DNA from: Aestuariivita sp049276915
GTDB lineage: Bacteria; Pseudomonadota; Alphaproteobacteria; Rhodobacterales; Rhodobacteraceae
Direction of reading: 5' to 3'
NCBI RefSeq assembly: GCF_049276915.1
Contig: NZ_JBASXK010000104.1
Coordinates: forward strand, 4,893-68,892
Length of the DNA stretch: 64,000 nt
Shown: piece after piece, positions 50,318 through 59,969 of the stretch
How positions within the stretch are numbered: position 1 is the stretch's first letter
How the letters are laid out: every line of letters begins with the position of its first letter
Made by a program: the position numbers and the translations under genes
Notes under the pieces: generated by a model
Seen by the model: the letters and a program-made list of their open reading frames with translations, nothing else
The model's database searches: none
What the model was told of the DNA's origin: nothing

Positions 50318-51325
50318 ATGAGCGCTCCTTTAATTGACCCATTCGCCCGCGCGATTACGTATCTGCGCGTTTCAGTCACCGACAGATGTGACTTCCGCTG
50401 CGTCTATTGCATGTCGGAAAACATGACCTTCCTGCCCAAGAAAGAGCTTCTGACTCTGGAAGAGCTGGACCGTATGTGCTCGACCTTTGTGCGCCTTGGC
50501 GTGGAAAAGCTGCGCATCACGGGGGGCGAGCCTCTGGTGCGCCGCGATATCATGACATTCTTCCGCGCGATGACGCGCCATCTGGATGACGGAGCGCTGA
50601 AGGAACTGACACTGACGACCAACGGCTCGCAGCTGGAACGGTTTGCCGATGATCTGGCCGATGCCGGTGTGCGCCGGATCAACGTGTCCCTTGATACGCT
50701 GGATGACGACAAATTCGCGGCCATCACCCGATGGGGCCGCCTGCCCCAGGTGCTCAGGGGCATCGACGCGGCGCAAAAGGCGGGCCTGCGGGTCAAGATC
50801 AACGCCGTCTCGCTCAAGGATTTCAACGAAGACGAACTGCCAAAGATCACCCAATGGTGCGCCGAGCGGGACATGGACCTGACCTGGATCGAAGTCATGC
50901 CCATGGGGGATATCGGCAACGAAGACCGTCTTGGCCAATACTGGTCGCTCAAAGACGTGCGCAAAACCTATGAACAGCATTTTACCGTCAGCGATCTGAC
51001 TGAACGCAGTGGTGGTCCCGCGCGCTATGTCCGCCTGGAAGAGACCGGGCAGAAGATCGGCTTCATCACCCCGCTCAGCCATAACTTCTGCGAAAGCTGC
51101 AACCGCGTGCGCCTCACCTGCACGGGAGAGCTGTACATGTGCCTTGGTCAGGAAGACATGGCCGATCTGCGCGCCCCGTTGCGCGCGCATCTGGATACCG
51201 AGGCCCCGCTCGAGGCCGCGATCCGCGCCGCCATCGATCGCAAGCCCAGAGGCCATGACTTTGATTATTCGCGCCAACGGCTGGACGGCCAGGTCTCGCG
51301 CCATATGAGCCATACAGGCGGCTGA
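50318..51325 (+). CDS. moaA: GTP 3',8-cyclase MoaA
   Basis: MoaA is the radical SAM enzyme that starts molybdenum-cofactor synthesis. The 335-residue protein has the SAM cluster motif CDFRCVYC (Cys24, 28 and 31) and a C-terminal second cluster in FCESCNRVRLTCTGELYMC. It ends with the GG pair (SHTGG) needed for activity. The ATG at 50318 gives MSAPLIDPF. Its stop overlaps the waaA start. Confidence 0.96.
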   Translation: MSAPLIDPFARAITYLRVSVTDRCDFRCVYCMSENMTFLPKKELLTLEELDRMCSTFVRLGVEKLRITGGEPLVRRDIMTFFRAMTRHLDDGALKELTLTTNGSQLERFADDLADAGVRRINVSLDTLDDDKFAAITRWGRLPQVLRGIDAAQKAGLRVKINAVSLKDFNEDELPKITQWCAERDMDLTWIEVMPMGDIGNEDRLGQYWSLKDVRKTYEQHFTVSDLTERSGGPARYVRLEETGQKIGFITPLSHNFCESCNRVRLTCTGELYMCLGQEDMADLRAPLRAHLDTEAPLEAAIRAAIDRKPRGHDFDYSRQRLDGQVSRHMSHTGG

Positions 51326-52629
51326 TGTCGGCCAAGCCCCTGAGGGCGACGCCGCTCTATCGGTTCTATCGCGCGGCCATGACAGGCCTTGCTCCGCTGA
51401 TGTGGTGGACGGTGTCGCGCAAACTCAAACGCGCGGATGTCCCGGCCATCCGCATGCATGAACGTCTGGGCCATCCATCCATCGCGCGCCCGCCGGGCCC
51501 GCTGGTGTGGTTCCACGGAGCCAGTGTCGGCGAAAGCCTTGCGGTGCTCACCCTGATCGAGACACTGCTGGAGCGCCGTTGCGATTTGCAGGTGCTGATG
51601 ACCTCCGGCACGGCAAGTTCGGCTGAAATCCTTGCCAAACGGATGCCCGAACGCTGCCAGCACCAGTTTGCGCCTCTGGACGCGCCCGGCCCTGTTGCAC
51701 GGTTTCTGGATGCCTGGCGTCCGGATGCGGGCATATTCGTGGACAGCGAGATCTGGCCCAACATGCTGGTCATGGCGCATCAACGGGGCACCCGTCTGGC
51801 ACTGGTGAATGCCCGCTTGTCGCGCTCATCGGTGGACGGCTGGCGCAGGTTCCCCGACACCAGCGCCTTTGTGCTGGACCAGTTCGATCTGATCGTCACG
51901 CAGAATCGGCAGACCGCGCAGAACCTGCGCGACATGGGGGCACCCGAAGATCGCCTGCGCAGCGGCCTCAACCTCAAATCCACCGCCAAACCCCTGCCTG
52001 TTGACGAGCTGGAGCTGGCCCGCCTGCGCGCAGCACTTGGGGATCGCCCGCTCTGGCTTGCCAGCTCGACGCATAAGGGCGAGGACGAGATCCTCCTGAG
52101 GGCGCATAAGCGCCTGCTGGCCAGCCAGCCCGACGCCTGCCTGATCCTGATCCCCCGCCACCCCGAGCGCGGCGACAGCCTGGCCGAGTTGATCGCCGCC
52201 GGGAACCTGACCTGCGCACGGCGCAGCCGGACCGAAGGGCTCAACGCGCAGACGCAGGTCTATCTCGCGGACACTCTTGGAGAGATGGGACTGTTCTATA
52301 GCCTCGCTCCCACCGTGTTCATGGGCGGATCACTGCAGGATATCGGGGGCCATAACCCGTTCGAACCTGCGCAATTCGCCGCCGCCATCCTGACCGGCCC
52401 GCATGTTGCGAATTTCTCCGAGACCTACGAGCCGCTTGTCTCTGTTGGCGGGGCCGCAATGATCGCGAACGAAGATGAGCTTCTGGCCCAACTGAGGCGG
52501 CTTCTTGGCTCTGCACCGGCGCGCGAACAGATGGGTCTGGCCGCCAAGAGCTTTGCCGATCGCGGACAGGCCGCCTTGGAACAGATCACAACCGATGTCT
52601 TGTCGGTGATTGATGGAACGCTGCGATGA
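51325..52629 (+). CDS. waaA: 3-deoxy-D-manno-octulosonic acid transferase
   Basis: WaaA transfers Kdo from CMP-Kdo to lipid A precursors at the inner membrane. The 434-residue GT30-type protein has WFHGASVGESLAVLTLIETLL near residue 65 and the C-terminal motif VFMGGSLQDIGGHNPFEPAQF. A hydrophobic stretch near residue 12-30 could anchor it. The overlap with moaA suggests one operon. Confidence 0.93.
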   Translation: MSAKPLRATPLYRFYRAAMTGLAPLMWWTVSRKLKRADVPAIRMHERLGHPSIARPPGPLVWFHGASVGESLAVLTLIETLLERRCDLQVLMTSGTASSAEILAKRMPERCQHQFAPLDAPGPVARFLDAWRPDAGIFVDSEIWPNMLVMAHQRGTRLALVNARLSRSSVDGWRRFPDTSAFVLDQFDLIVTQNRQTAQNLRDMGAPEDRLRSGLNLKSTAKPLPVDELELARLRAALGDRPLWLASSTHKGEDEILLRAHKRLLASQPDACLILIPRHPERGDSLAELIAAGNLTCARRSRTEGLNAQTQVYLADTLGEMGLFYSLAPTVFMGGSLQDIGGHNPFEPAQFAAAILTGPHVANFSETYEPLVSVGGAAMIANEDELLAQLRRLLGSAPAREQMGLAAKSFADRGQAALEQITTDVLSVIDGTLR

Positions 52630-53669
52630 GTGAGCTTTTCGTCACCAATCTCAATCGCAACTTCACCGGCGTGTCTGCCACAGCCGCCAATGTGCTGCGC
52701 CAGCAGATGAATCAGTACGATCTTGATCTTGTCGGCCACCCTTTGCCCGGTTGTCCTGCTCCTATCTCACTGAAGGCGGCCCGCACACTCAGCCGCAAAC
52801 CGCCAGCGAACCGTCCCTTTGCGATCTGGCATCTGCGTCGCAATCCGGAAATGCGCGCCGGACTCTGGGCGCGCGATGTGCTGGGCCTGCCGATCCGGCT
52901 GGTCTTTACCTCGGCCGCCCAGCGGCGTCATTCGCTGGCACCACGCTGGCTGATCTCGCGCATGGATGCCGTGATCGCGACCACGCAAGCCGCCGCCGAT
53001 TACGTGCCTCATGTGCGCGCGGTCGTGCCCCATGGCACCGACACCGATCTCTTTCATCCCAGCCCGGATCGGGCCGCCGCCTGGGCCGCCACCGGCTATG
53101 GCGGGGCGCGCGGGATTGCCACCATCGGTCGCATCCGCCCTGAAAAAGGCACGGATCTGTTTGTCGATGCGATGATCCGCGCCCTGCCCGATCTGCCCGA
53201 TGTCACCGCGCTGGTGATCGGACGCGCCACGCGCGAGCATCAGAAGTTCGACCTCACCCTGAAAGATCGCGTCCACCGCGCCGGTCTGGTGGATCGCATC
53301 CGCTTCATCGGCGAGACATCCAGCTCGGACCTGCCCGCGCTGATCCGCGCCCTGTCACTGATCGTGCAACTGCCGCGCTATGAGGGCTATGGCATGGTTC
53401 CGCTTGAAGGCATGGCCTCCGGCGTGCCCTTCATCGGCTCGACCGCCGGCTATTTCCGGGCCTTCAGCGCGCAGGGCACATCCGGCATCATCGTGCCACA
53501 GGAAGGTGCGCGCGACGCCGCCGAAGCCACAGTTGCCATTCTGGGCGATCCCGCGCGTCACGCGGCCCTCTCGCGCAGCGCCCGCAGCCTCGCCGAGACC
53601 AGCTTCAGCGCGCGCCACGAAGCCGAGGGCATCGCCAAAGTCTATGACGCGCTCTGGTCGCAACCCTAA
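52626..53669 (+). CDS. Family 4 glycosyltransferase
   Basis: A 347-residue GT4 protein: GYGGARGIATIGRIRPEKGTDLFVDAMIRALP and VQLPRYEGYGMVPLEGMASGVPFIGST (EX7E-type motif) are typical. It overlaps waaA by 4 bp, so it probably acts in LPS core synthesis. The sugar and linkage are unknown. Confidence 0.85.
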   Translation: MSELFVTNLNRNFTGVSATAANVLRQQMNQYDLDLVGHPLPGCPAPISLKAARTLSRKPPANRPFAIWHLRRNPEMRAGLWARDVLGLPIRLVFTSAAQRRHSLAPRWLISRMDAVIATTQAAADYVPHVRAVVPHGTDTDLFHPSPDRAAAWAATGYGGARGIATIGRIRPEKGTDLFVDAMIRALPDLPDVTALVIGRATREHQKFDLTLKDRVHRAGLVDRIRFIGETSSSDLPALIRALSLIVQLPRYEGYGMVPLEGMASGVPFIGSTAGYFRAFSAQGTSGIIVPQEGARDAAEATVAILGDPARHAALSRSARSLAETSFSARHEAEGIAKVYDALWSQP

Positions 53670-53678
53670 CCCCGCGTC

Positions 53679-53697
53679 TTTCTGGATAAAATACCCC
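53679..53697 (+). repeat. Copy 3 of the TTTCTGG...AAATACCC motif
   Basis: TTTCTGG then AAATACCCC, starting 10 bp after the glycosyltransferase stop. It is followed by GTCGCC-GCA-GGCGAC, a small hairpin. Confidence 0.5.
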
Positions 53698-53806
53698 GGG
53701 GAGTCGCCGCAGGCGACGGGGCAGAGCCCCTGATCCGCTCTGAATACTGCACGCGCGGGTCGCCTGTTGGCACCCGCACGCGCGGTGAGCCTCCCGGTCA
53801 GACGGC

Positions 53807-54970
53807 TCAGGCGGCTGGCATCCGGCTTTCGACGATCTCGGCCCACCAGCTGCATCCCGCCGGGATGGCTTCGTCGTTGAAATTGTACTCCGGATGGTGC
53901 ACCGAGGCCGTATCGCCATTGCCAACAAGGATATAGGCACCGGGGCGCTCTTCCAGCATGAAGGCGAAATCCTCGCCCCCCATGACAAGCGGTGCTTCCT
54001 CGCACCCGCCCGAAACCTTGCGAGCGACTTCTGCTGCAAACTCAGTCTGCTCTTCACTGTTGACCATCACCGGATACCCACGGTGATAGGTGATGTCAGC
54101 GGTTCCGCCAAAGGTGGTGGCGATACCCGTGCAGATCTCCCTGATCCGGGTTTCGGCCAGCTCACGCATGCCGGTCGACATGGTGCGCACGGTCCCTTTC
54201 AGCTGAACCTTCTGGGGGATGACATTGAATGCCTTTGACGAGGTCTCAAACGAGGTGACCGATACCACCACCTGATCCACCGGATCCGCGTTTCGGCTGG
54301 CAATTGTCTGCAGCGCCAGCACGGTTTGCGCCGCCATGACCGTCGTGTCGATGGTTTCCTGCGGCTTTGCCGCATGTCCGCCTCTGCCTTCCAGGGTGAT
54401 ATCGAACATATCTGTCGCGGCAAAGAACGCCCCCGACCGGATGGCAAAAGATCCCACGGGCTTACCCGGCCAGTTGTGCATCCCATAGACTTCCTGGATG
54501 CCCCAGCGCTCCATCATGCCGTCATCGCACATTTCCTTGCCGCCGCCGCCGCCCTCTTCGGCTGGCTGAAAGATCACCACGACGGTGCCGTCGAAATTGC
54601 GCGTCTCGGCCAGGTATTTGGCGGCCCCCAAGAGCATCGCCGTATGCCCGTCATGCCCACAGGCATGCATCGCACCCGGCGTCTTGGAGGCATAGTCCAA
54701 CCCTGTCTGCTCATGGATCGGCAAAGCGTCCATATCCGCGCGCAGACCGATCACCCGTCCCTTGCTGTCGGATTTGCCCCTGATCACGCCAACGACACCT
54801 GTGCGGCCAATACCCGTGACCACCTCGTCCAGGCCGAACTCCTGCAATTTTTCCGCGACCAGCGCACTGGTCCGGTGCGTTTCAAACAGAATTTCCGGAT
54901 TTTCATGAATATCGCGGCGCCATTCGGTGATCTCATTTTGCAGCTCTGCAAAGCGATTTTTGACGGGCAT
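53807..54970 (-). CDS. M20-family amidohydrolase (paralogue 1)
   Basis: A 387-residue metallohydrolase related to hippurate/indole-acetyl-amino acid hydrolases. Metal-binding and catalytic segments are HACGHDGH (102-109), PAEEGGGGG with Glu138/139, MHN at 164-166 and SVHHPEYN (His358/359). These enzymes cut amide bonds of N-acyl amino acids or dipeptides. It is the last of four consecutive paralogues on the minus strand. No signal peptide is visible, so it is likely cytoplasmic. Confidence 0.88.
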   Translation of the reverse strand: MPVKNRFAELQNEITEWRRDIHENPEILFETHRTSALVAEKLQEFGLDEVVTGIGRTGVVGVIRGKSDSKGRVIGLRADMDALPIHEQTGLDYASKTPGAMHACGHDGHTAMLLGAAKYLAETRNFDGTVVVIFQPAEEGGGGGKEMCDDGMMERWGIQEVYGMHNWPGKPVGSFAIRSGAFFAATDMFDITLEGRGGHAAKPQETIDTTVMAAQTVLALQTIASRNADPVDQVVVSVTSFETSSKAFNVIPQKVQLKGTVRTMSTGMRELAETRIREICTGIATTFGGTADITYHRGYPVMVNSEEQTEFAAEVARKVSGGCEEAPLVMGGEDFAFMLEERPGAYILVGNGDTASVHHPEYNFNDEAIPAGCSWWAEIVESRMPAA

Positions 54971-55077
54971 GTGAAGTTCCTTTGTTCAGGGCAAGCGATT
55001 TTGCCAGATTTCGTCACAGGGGACGGGCTGCGGTGATGTCTTGCGCATCTGGCAGCGCCGCGGTTGGAAAAAGCGGC

Positions 55078-56241
55078 TCACTCCACTTTCATCCGGGTTT
55101 CCACCATTTCCGCCAGCCAGGAACAGCCGATCGGAATGATATCGTCGTTGAAATCGTATTCGGGATGATGCAGCCCGGCGCTGTCGCCATTGCCAAGGCG
55201 GATATAGGCCCCGGGACGTTCCTGCAGCATGTAAGCGAAATCCTCGCCCCCCATCACCATCGGGGCAAGCTTGCAATCCCCGGTGACGCTGCGGGCGACG
55301 TCCCGAGCATAGCCGGTTTCTTGCTCGGAATTCACCAGCACCGGATAGCCTTCGGGAAAATCGAACTCGGCCGTTCCGCCAAAGGTCGTGGCGATTCCTC
55401 GCGTCACGTCTTCGATGCGGCGGCGTGCCATTTCGCGCATCTCGGCCGACATGGAACGCACGGTGCCCCGCAGCGTCACCCGCTGTGGAATGACGTTGAA
55501 TGCGGTGCTGGATGTCTCGATCGAGGTCAGCGACACCACCAGTTGCTCGACCGGGTCGGCATTGCGGCTCACGATGCTTTGCAACGCCACACCTAGATGG
55601 CAGGCCATAACGGCGGTATCGACCGTGTTGTTGGGCCGTGCCGCGTGCCCGCCGCGCCCTTCGAGGATGATCCTGAACTCATCCGTGGCCGCCATCATCG
55701 GACCGGGGCGAATGGCAAACTGGCCCAGTTCAAGGCCGGGCGCATTGTGCATGCCATAGACTTCCTGAATGGCGAACCGCTCCATCAGCCCGTCTTCACA
55801 CATCTCGCGCCCACCGGCATAGCCCTCTTCGCCGGGTTGGAAAATCAACACGGCAGTACCGTCGAAATTGCGGGTCTCACTGAGATATTGCGCGGCCCCC
55901 AGCAGCATCGCCGTATGCCCGTCATGACCACAGGCATGCATCTTGCCCGGAATGCGCGAGGCATGCGGTGCCCCGGTTTCTTCATGGATCGGCAGCGCGT
56001 CCATATCCGCGCGCAACCCGATCACGCGCCCTTTGGTATCGGTTCTGCCCTTGATGATCCCCACCAGCCCGGTGCGCCCGATCCCGGTGACGATCTCGTC
56101 GACACCGAACTCGCTGAGCTTCTGTTCGACCAGTTCCACCGTGCGATGCACGTCAAAGCCGATTTCCGGGTGGGAATGGATGTCACGACGCCATGCAGCG
56201 ATGTCAGACTGCAGTTCGGCAAGGCGGTTCTTGATGGGCAT
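55078..56241 (-). CDS. M20-family amidohydrolase (paralogue 2)
   Basis: A 387-residue paralogue of its neighbours. HACGHDGH is conserved, the Glu pair occurs as QPGEEGYAGG (other copies have QPAEEG), and AGLHHPEYDFND holds the His pair. A start at 56241 (MPIKNRLAEL) matches the other copies; the extension to 56412 is not supported. The substrate is likely an N-acyl or peptide amide. Confidence 0.87.
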   Translation of the reverse strand: MPIKNRLAELQSDIAAWRRDIHSHPEIGFDVHRTVELVEQKLSEFGVDEIVTGIGRTGLVGIIKGRTDTKGRVIGLRADMDALPIHEETGAPHASRIPGKMHACGHDGHTAMLLGAAQYLSETRNFDGTAVLIFQPGEEGYAGGREMCEDGLMERFAIQEVYGMHNAPGLELGQFAIRPGPMMAATDEFRIILEGRGGHAARPNNTVDTAVMACHLGVALQSIVSRNADPVEQLVVSLTSIETSSTAFNVIPQRVTLRGTVRSMSAEMREMARRRIEDVTRGIATTFGGTAEFDFPEGYPVLVNSEQETGYARDVARSVTGDCKLAPMVMGGEDFAYMLQERPGAYIRLGNGDSAGLHHPEYDFNDDIIPIGCSWLAEMVETRMKVE

Positions 56242-56290
56242 GGGGATGTCCTTGAGGTGAATGTCTGCGCTCAGATACCGGTGTGAGACC

Positions 56291-57442
56291 TTATCGCTGC
56301 TCGGCCATTTCCGCGTACCAACTGGCACCAACCGCGATGATCTCATCATTGAACACATAGGCCGGGTGATGCAGGTCGGCACTGTCTCCGTTGCCGATGA
56401 ACAGATAGGCACCGGGCCGTTGCGCCAGCATGTCGGAAAAATCCTCTCCCGGCATGACCGGATCCATGTCGCGGATCACATCGCCAGATACGCTTTTTGC
56501 GACAGCCGCTGCGCGCGCGGCGGCTACCGGATCATTGATCGTGGGGCCGACGCGTTTGGAATAGTTCACCTCGGCCACCGCGCCATAGGCGGCCGCCGTG
56601 GTCTCGGCAATGGCGGTCAGGCGGTCGATCAGCATGGTCTGAACCTCCGGATCAAGATAGCGCGCCGTGCCTTTCAGGGTCACTGTATCGGGGATGACAT
56701 TATAGGTGTCCGTGTCCGAGCGCAGACCGCCAATCGACAGAACCATCGTCTTGAGCGGGTCGATGTTGCGCGAGGCGATGGATTGCACAGCCATCACGAT
56801 CGCCGAGGCCGCAAGCGTCGTGTCTACCGCCAGATGAGGCCGCGCGGCATGACCGCCGCGCCCGCGCACGATGATCTCGAAGAAATCAGAGGCCGCCATT
56901 TGGGCACCATCGCGCACGGCAAACTGTCCTGGCGGCAGGCCGGGCCAGTTGTGCATGCCATAGACCTCCTGGATTCCCCACCGTTCGAAGAGCCCATCTT
57001 CAAGCATGGCGCGGGCCCCACCGCTGCCTTCTTCGGCCGGTTGAAAGATCAAAACGACCGAGCCGGAAAAATTCCGCGTTTCAGCCAGATAGCGCGCCGC
57101 GCCCAACAGCATTGCCGTGTGCCCGTCATGGCCGCAGGCATGCATCACACCCGGGGTCCTTGAGGCATAGTCCACACCCGAGGCCTCGTGGATGGGCAGC
57201 GCGTCCATATCGGCACGAAAGCCGATCACCCGTTCTCCGGGTTGATTGCCCCGGATCACCGCGACAACGCCGGTCTGTCCGACACCGGACACAACCTCGT
57301 CACAGCCAAATTCCCGCAGCCTGTCAGCCACGAAGGCACTGGTGCGATGTTCTTCAAAACGCAGTTCCGGATGTTCGTGCAGATCGCGCCGCCACCCCTG
57401 AATATCCGGGGCCATATCCGCAATGCGGTTCTTGATGGGCAT
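56291..57442 (-). CDS. M20-family amidohydrolase (paralogue 3)
   Basis: A 383-residue paralogue. HACGHDGHTAMLLGAARYL and QPAEEGSGGARAML retain the metal site, and DLHHPAYVFND holds the late His pair. It lacks part of the Cys/Asp segment KEMCDDG found in paralogues 1 and 4 (RAMLEDGL here), suggesting a different substrate preference. It lies 72 bp from paralogue 4. Confidence 0.87.
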   Translation of the reverse strand: MPIKNRIADMAPDIQGWRRDLHEHPELRFEEHRTSAFVADRLREFGCDEVVSGVGQTGVVAVIRGNQPGERVIGFRADMDALPIHEASGVDYASRTPGVMHACGHDGHTAMLLGAARYLAETRNFSGSVVLIFQPAEEGSGGARAMLEDGLFERWGIQEVYGMHNWPGLPPGQFAVRDGAQMAASDFFEIIVRGRGGHAARPHLAVDTTLAASAIVMAVQSIASRNIDPLKTMVLSIGGLRSDTDTYNVIPDTVTLKGTARYLDPEVQTMLIDRLTAIAETTAAAYGAVAEVNYSKRVGPTINDPVAAARAAAVAKSVSGDVIRDMDPVMPGEDFSDMLAQRPGAYLFIGNGDSADLHHPAYVFNDEIIAVGASWYAEMAEQR

Positions 57443-57514
57443 GTGTCGAGGCCTCCTTGTGGGCGTGGCGGATGTTTTGTGTTCAGACGGGCAGCGATCC
57501 GACGCGAGTGTGCA

Positions 57515-58687
57515 TCAGGCCACCTTCATGCGGCGTTCGACCAGTTCCACAAACCAACTGGAGCCGGCCGGGATGGCCTCATCGTCAAAAACATAGGCCG
57601 GGTGGTGGCACATGGCCGTATCGCCGTTACCCATGAAGATAAACGCGCCGGGGCGTTCTTCCAGCATATAGGAAAAATCTTCGGACGGCAGAATGGGGTC
57701 AACATCCTCGATCACGTCACCGGCCACCGCGCGCGCCGCTTCGGCTGCGAATACGGTGTGATCCTCGTGGTTGACCGTGACAGGATAGCCCGGCGTCCAG
57801 ACAATCTCGGCGGTCGCGCCATATGCCGCGGCGGTATGTTCGGCAATCGCGCGCACCCGGGCCTCGGCCATTGCGCGGCATTCGGCGTCCAGTGTCCGCA
57901 CCGTCCCCTCGAGCACGGCCTTGTGGGCAATGACATTCGAGGCCGAACTGTCGGTATTGAACGTGCCCACCGTCAGCACGACGCGCTTGATCGGATCGAC
58001 CTTGCGACTGACCACCGATTGCAAGGAAACAACGATCTGAGCGGCAACCAGCATGGTGTCGATTGCCTCATGAGGCGCGGCGGCATGACCGCCCTTGCCG
58101 GTGACGGTGACGGTGATCTCGAACTCGTCCGACGAGGCCATCAAAGCCCCCGGACGGATCGCGAATTTGCCCGTGGGAAAGCCCGGCATGTTGTGCAGGC
58201 CATAGACCTCCTGAATACCCCAGCGATCCATCATGCCGTCGTCACACATTGCCTTGCCCCCGGCACCCCCTTCTTCGGCCGGCTGAAAGATCAGAACCGC
58301 TGTGCCGTCGAAATTGCGGGTCTCGGCCAGATATTTGGCGGCACCGAGCAGCATGGAGGTGTGCCCATCATGTCCGCAGGCATGCATCACACCCGGCGTT
58401 TTCGACGGATAATCGACGCCAGAGGCCTCATGGATGGGCAGCGCGTCCATATCCGCGCGCAATCCGATCACGCGACCCGAGGTATCGGTCTTGCCCTTGA
58501 TCACGGCCACCACGCCGGTTTTGCCGATACCCGGCGTGATCTCATCCACGCCTATCTCCTTGAGGCGGTCGATAACGAAACTGGCGGTTTCATGCAGCTC
58601 ATACATCAGTTCCGGGTTCTGATGCAGATGCCTGCGCCAGGCGGTAATCTCGGGGTGGAGTTCGGCGAGGCGATTTCGGATGGGCAT
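57515..58687 (-). CDS. M20-family amidohydrolase (paralogue 4)
   Basis: A 390-residue paralogue and the first gene of the four-gene array. HACGHDGHTSMLLGAAKYL, PAEEGGAGGKAMCDDGMM and MCHHPAYVFDD keep the metal site. It opens MPIRNRLAELHPEI. It is divergent from the M24 peptidase gene, with a 103-bp gap between start codons. Confidence 0.88.
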   Translation of the reverse strand: MPIRNRLAELHPEITAWRRHLHQNPELMYELHETASFVIDRLKEIGVDEITPGIGKTGVVAVIKGKTDTSGRVIGLRADMDALPIHEASGVDYPSKTPGVMHACGHDGHTSMLLGAAKYLAETRNFDGTAVLIFQPAEEGGAGGKAMCDDGMMDRWGIQEVYGLHNMPGFPTGKFAIRPGALMASSDEFEITVTVTGKGGHAAAPHEAIDTMLVAAQIVVSLQSVVSRKVDPIKRVVLTVGTFNTDSSASNVIAHKAVLEGTVRTLDAECRAMAEARVRAIAEHTAAAYGATAEIVWTPGYPVTVNHEDHTVFAAEAARAVAGDVIEDVDPILPSEDFSYMLEERPGAFIFMGNGDTAMCHHPAYVFDDEAIPAGSSWFVELVERRMKVA

Positions 58688-58790
58688 ATGCGTGACCTCT
58701 CTGACAAGCCGAGATCACCCTGCCCCAAGGCCTCGGCCCCCGCAAGAGGGGGGCTTGCGCGAAGCGCTGTTTCGCGCTTCGATCAATCCT

Positions 58791-59966
58791 ATGGAGTCGC
58801 AATCAATCCCTGTCGAGGAGTTTTCAGACCGCCGCGCCCGCGCAGCGGCGGCGGCACAGGCGCACGGGCTGGATGGTCTGGTGATCTGTTCGCGGGGTGG
58901 CGGCACGCTGGATCGGTATGGCGATGTTCAGTACCTGACGAATTACGTGACCTCCTTTCCCTTCATTCCCGATCTGCCGGGGCAATGGGCCGGGCGGGCG
59001 CATGCGTTCGTCGTGTTGCGCGCGGATGGTGCGGCGCGGTTGATTGCCGACGCGCCCGATGACGCAACAGCGGCGATTGATGCACAGGATATCCGGCCAG
59101 CAGAAGACGTTCTGGCCTGCGTTGCCGAGGCGCTGCGCGAGCTGGGGCTTGCCCATGGCCGTCTCGGGCTTGTCGGATCGGATGTGTTGAGCGTGGCTCA
59201 TGAGCGCGCGCTGCGCGGCCATGTGCCCGGTGCGCACTGGCAGGAGGCGCAGGAGATCCTCGTCAATCTGCGCGCCATAAAATCCCCCGCCGAACTGGAT
59301 CAGCTGCGCCATGCCTCGGCGATCGGCAGCAGAACGCTTGAGGCGATGATGCAGGTTGCAGAACCCGGCGTAAGCCACGGCGAGGTCGTGGCCGCAGGCA
59401 TGGGCGTTCTGGCCCCTGCAGGCGGGGCGCTGTACAATTCCTTCATGGCGTCCGGGCGGGGCGGCGTGGAAGCTTATGCCCACCGGCGCAATTTCCCGAC
59501 ATGGGGAACATCTGCCCCTCTGGCCGAGGGCGAGTGGTTTCGCATCGGCATCTCGGGTGCCGTGGGCGGTTACGTGTTCGACCACTCGCGCTCCAAAGCC
59601 ATCGGTGCGCCATCCAACCGCCAGATCGCGTTGTTCGAAGACGCGATGGCGATTGTCGAAGCCGCCATCGCCGCGATCCGCCCCGGCGTGCAGGCACAAG
59701 ACATCGCCGCCGCGGGCCTGGCAGAACAGGCCGCGCGGGGATACCCCAATGATGGTGTCTTTTCCGGGCTGGGCCACGGGATCGGCCTGGGTTGGGATGC
59801 GCCCTGGCTGGCCCCAGGTGACACAACCCTGCTTGAGCCGGGCATGGTGCTGAGCGTGGAACGCACCATCCGCAAGGACGGCTATCTGGGCGATTACGAA
59901 GACAGCGTGATCGTCACGGATACAGGCACCGAACGGATCAGCCACGCACAAAAACGCTGGTGGTAG
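58791..59966 (+). CDS. M24-family Xaa-Pro peptidase-like protein
   Basis: A 391-residue protein with a creatinase-like N-terminal domain (GLDGLVICSRGGGTLDRYGDVQYLTNYV) and a pita-bread C-terminal domain. Metal-ligand candidates are in YVFDHSRSK, GLGHGIGLGWD, EPGMVLSVERTI and YEDSVIVTD. It is similar to Xaa-Pro dipeptidases and aminopeptidase P, and also to lyases that share the fold. An ATG at 58791 (MESQSIPVEEF) is the best start; the frame is open further upstream, but that part resembles spacer. Confidence 0.78.
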   Translation: MESQSIPVEEFSDRRARAAAAAQAHGLDGLVICSRGGGTLDRYGDVQYLTNYVTSFPFIPDLPGQWAGRAHAFVVLRADGAARLIADAPDDATAAIDAQDIRPAEDVLACVAEALRELGLAHGRLGLVGSDVLSVAHERALRGHVPGAHWQEAQEILVNLRAIKSPAELDQLRHASAIGSRTLEAMMQVAEPGVSHGEVVAAGMGVLAPAGGALYNSFMASGRGGVEAYAHRRNFPTWGTSAPLAEGEWFRIGISGAVGGYVFDHSRSKAIGAPSNRQIALFEDAMAIVEAAIAAIRPGVQAQDIAAAGLAEQAARGYPNDGVFSGLGHGIGLGWDAPWLAPGDTTLLEPGMVLSVERTIRKDGYLGDYEDSVIVTDTGTERISHAQKRWW

Positions 59967-59969
59967 CGT

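Noticed and set aside
57188..59062. A 624-codon plus-strand frame opposite two M20 genes and reaching into the M24 gene
   Set aside because: It crosses the M20/M24 divergent junction and has no family support.
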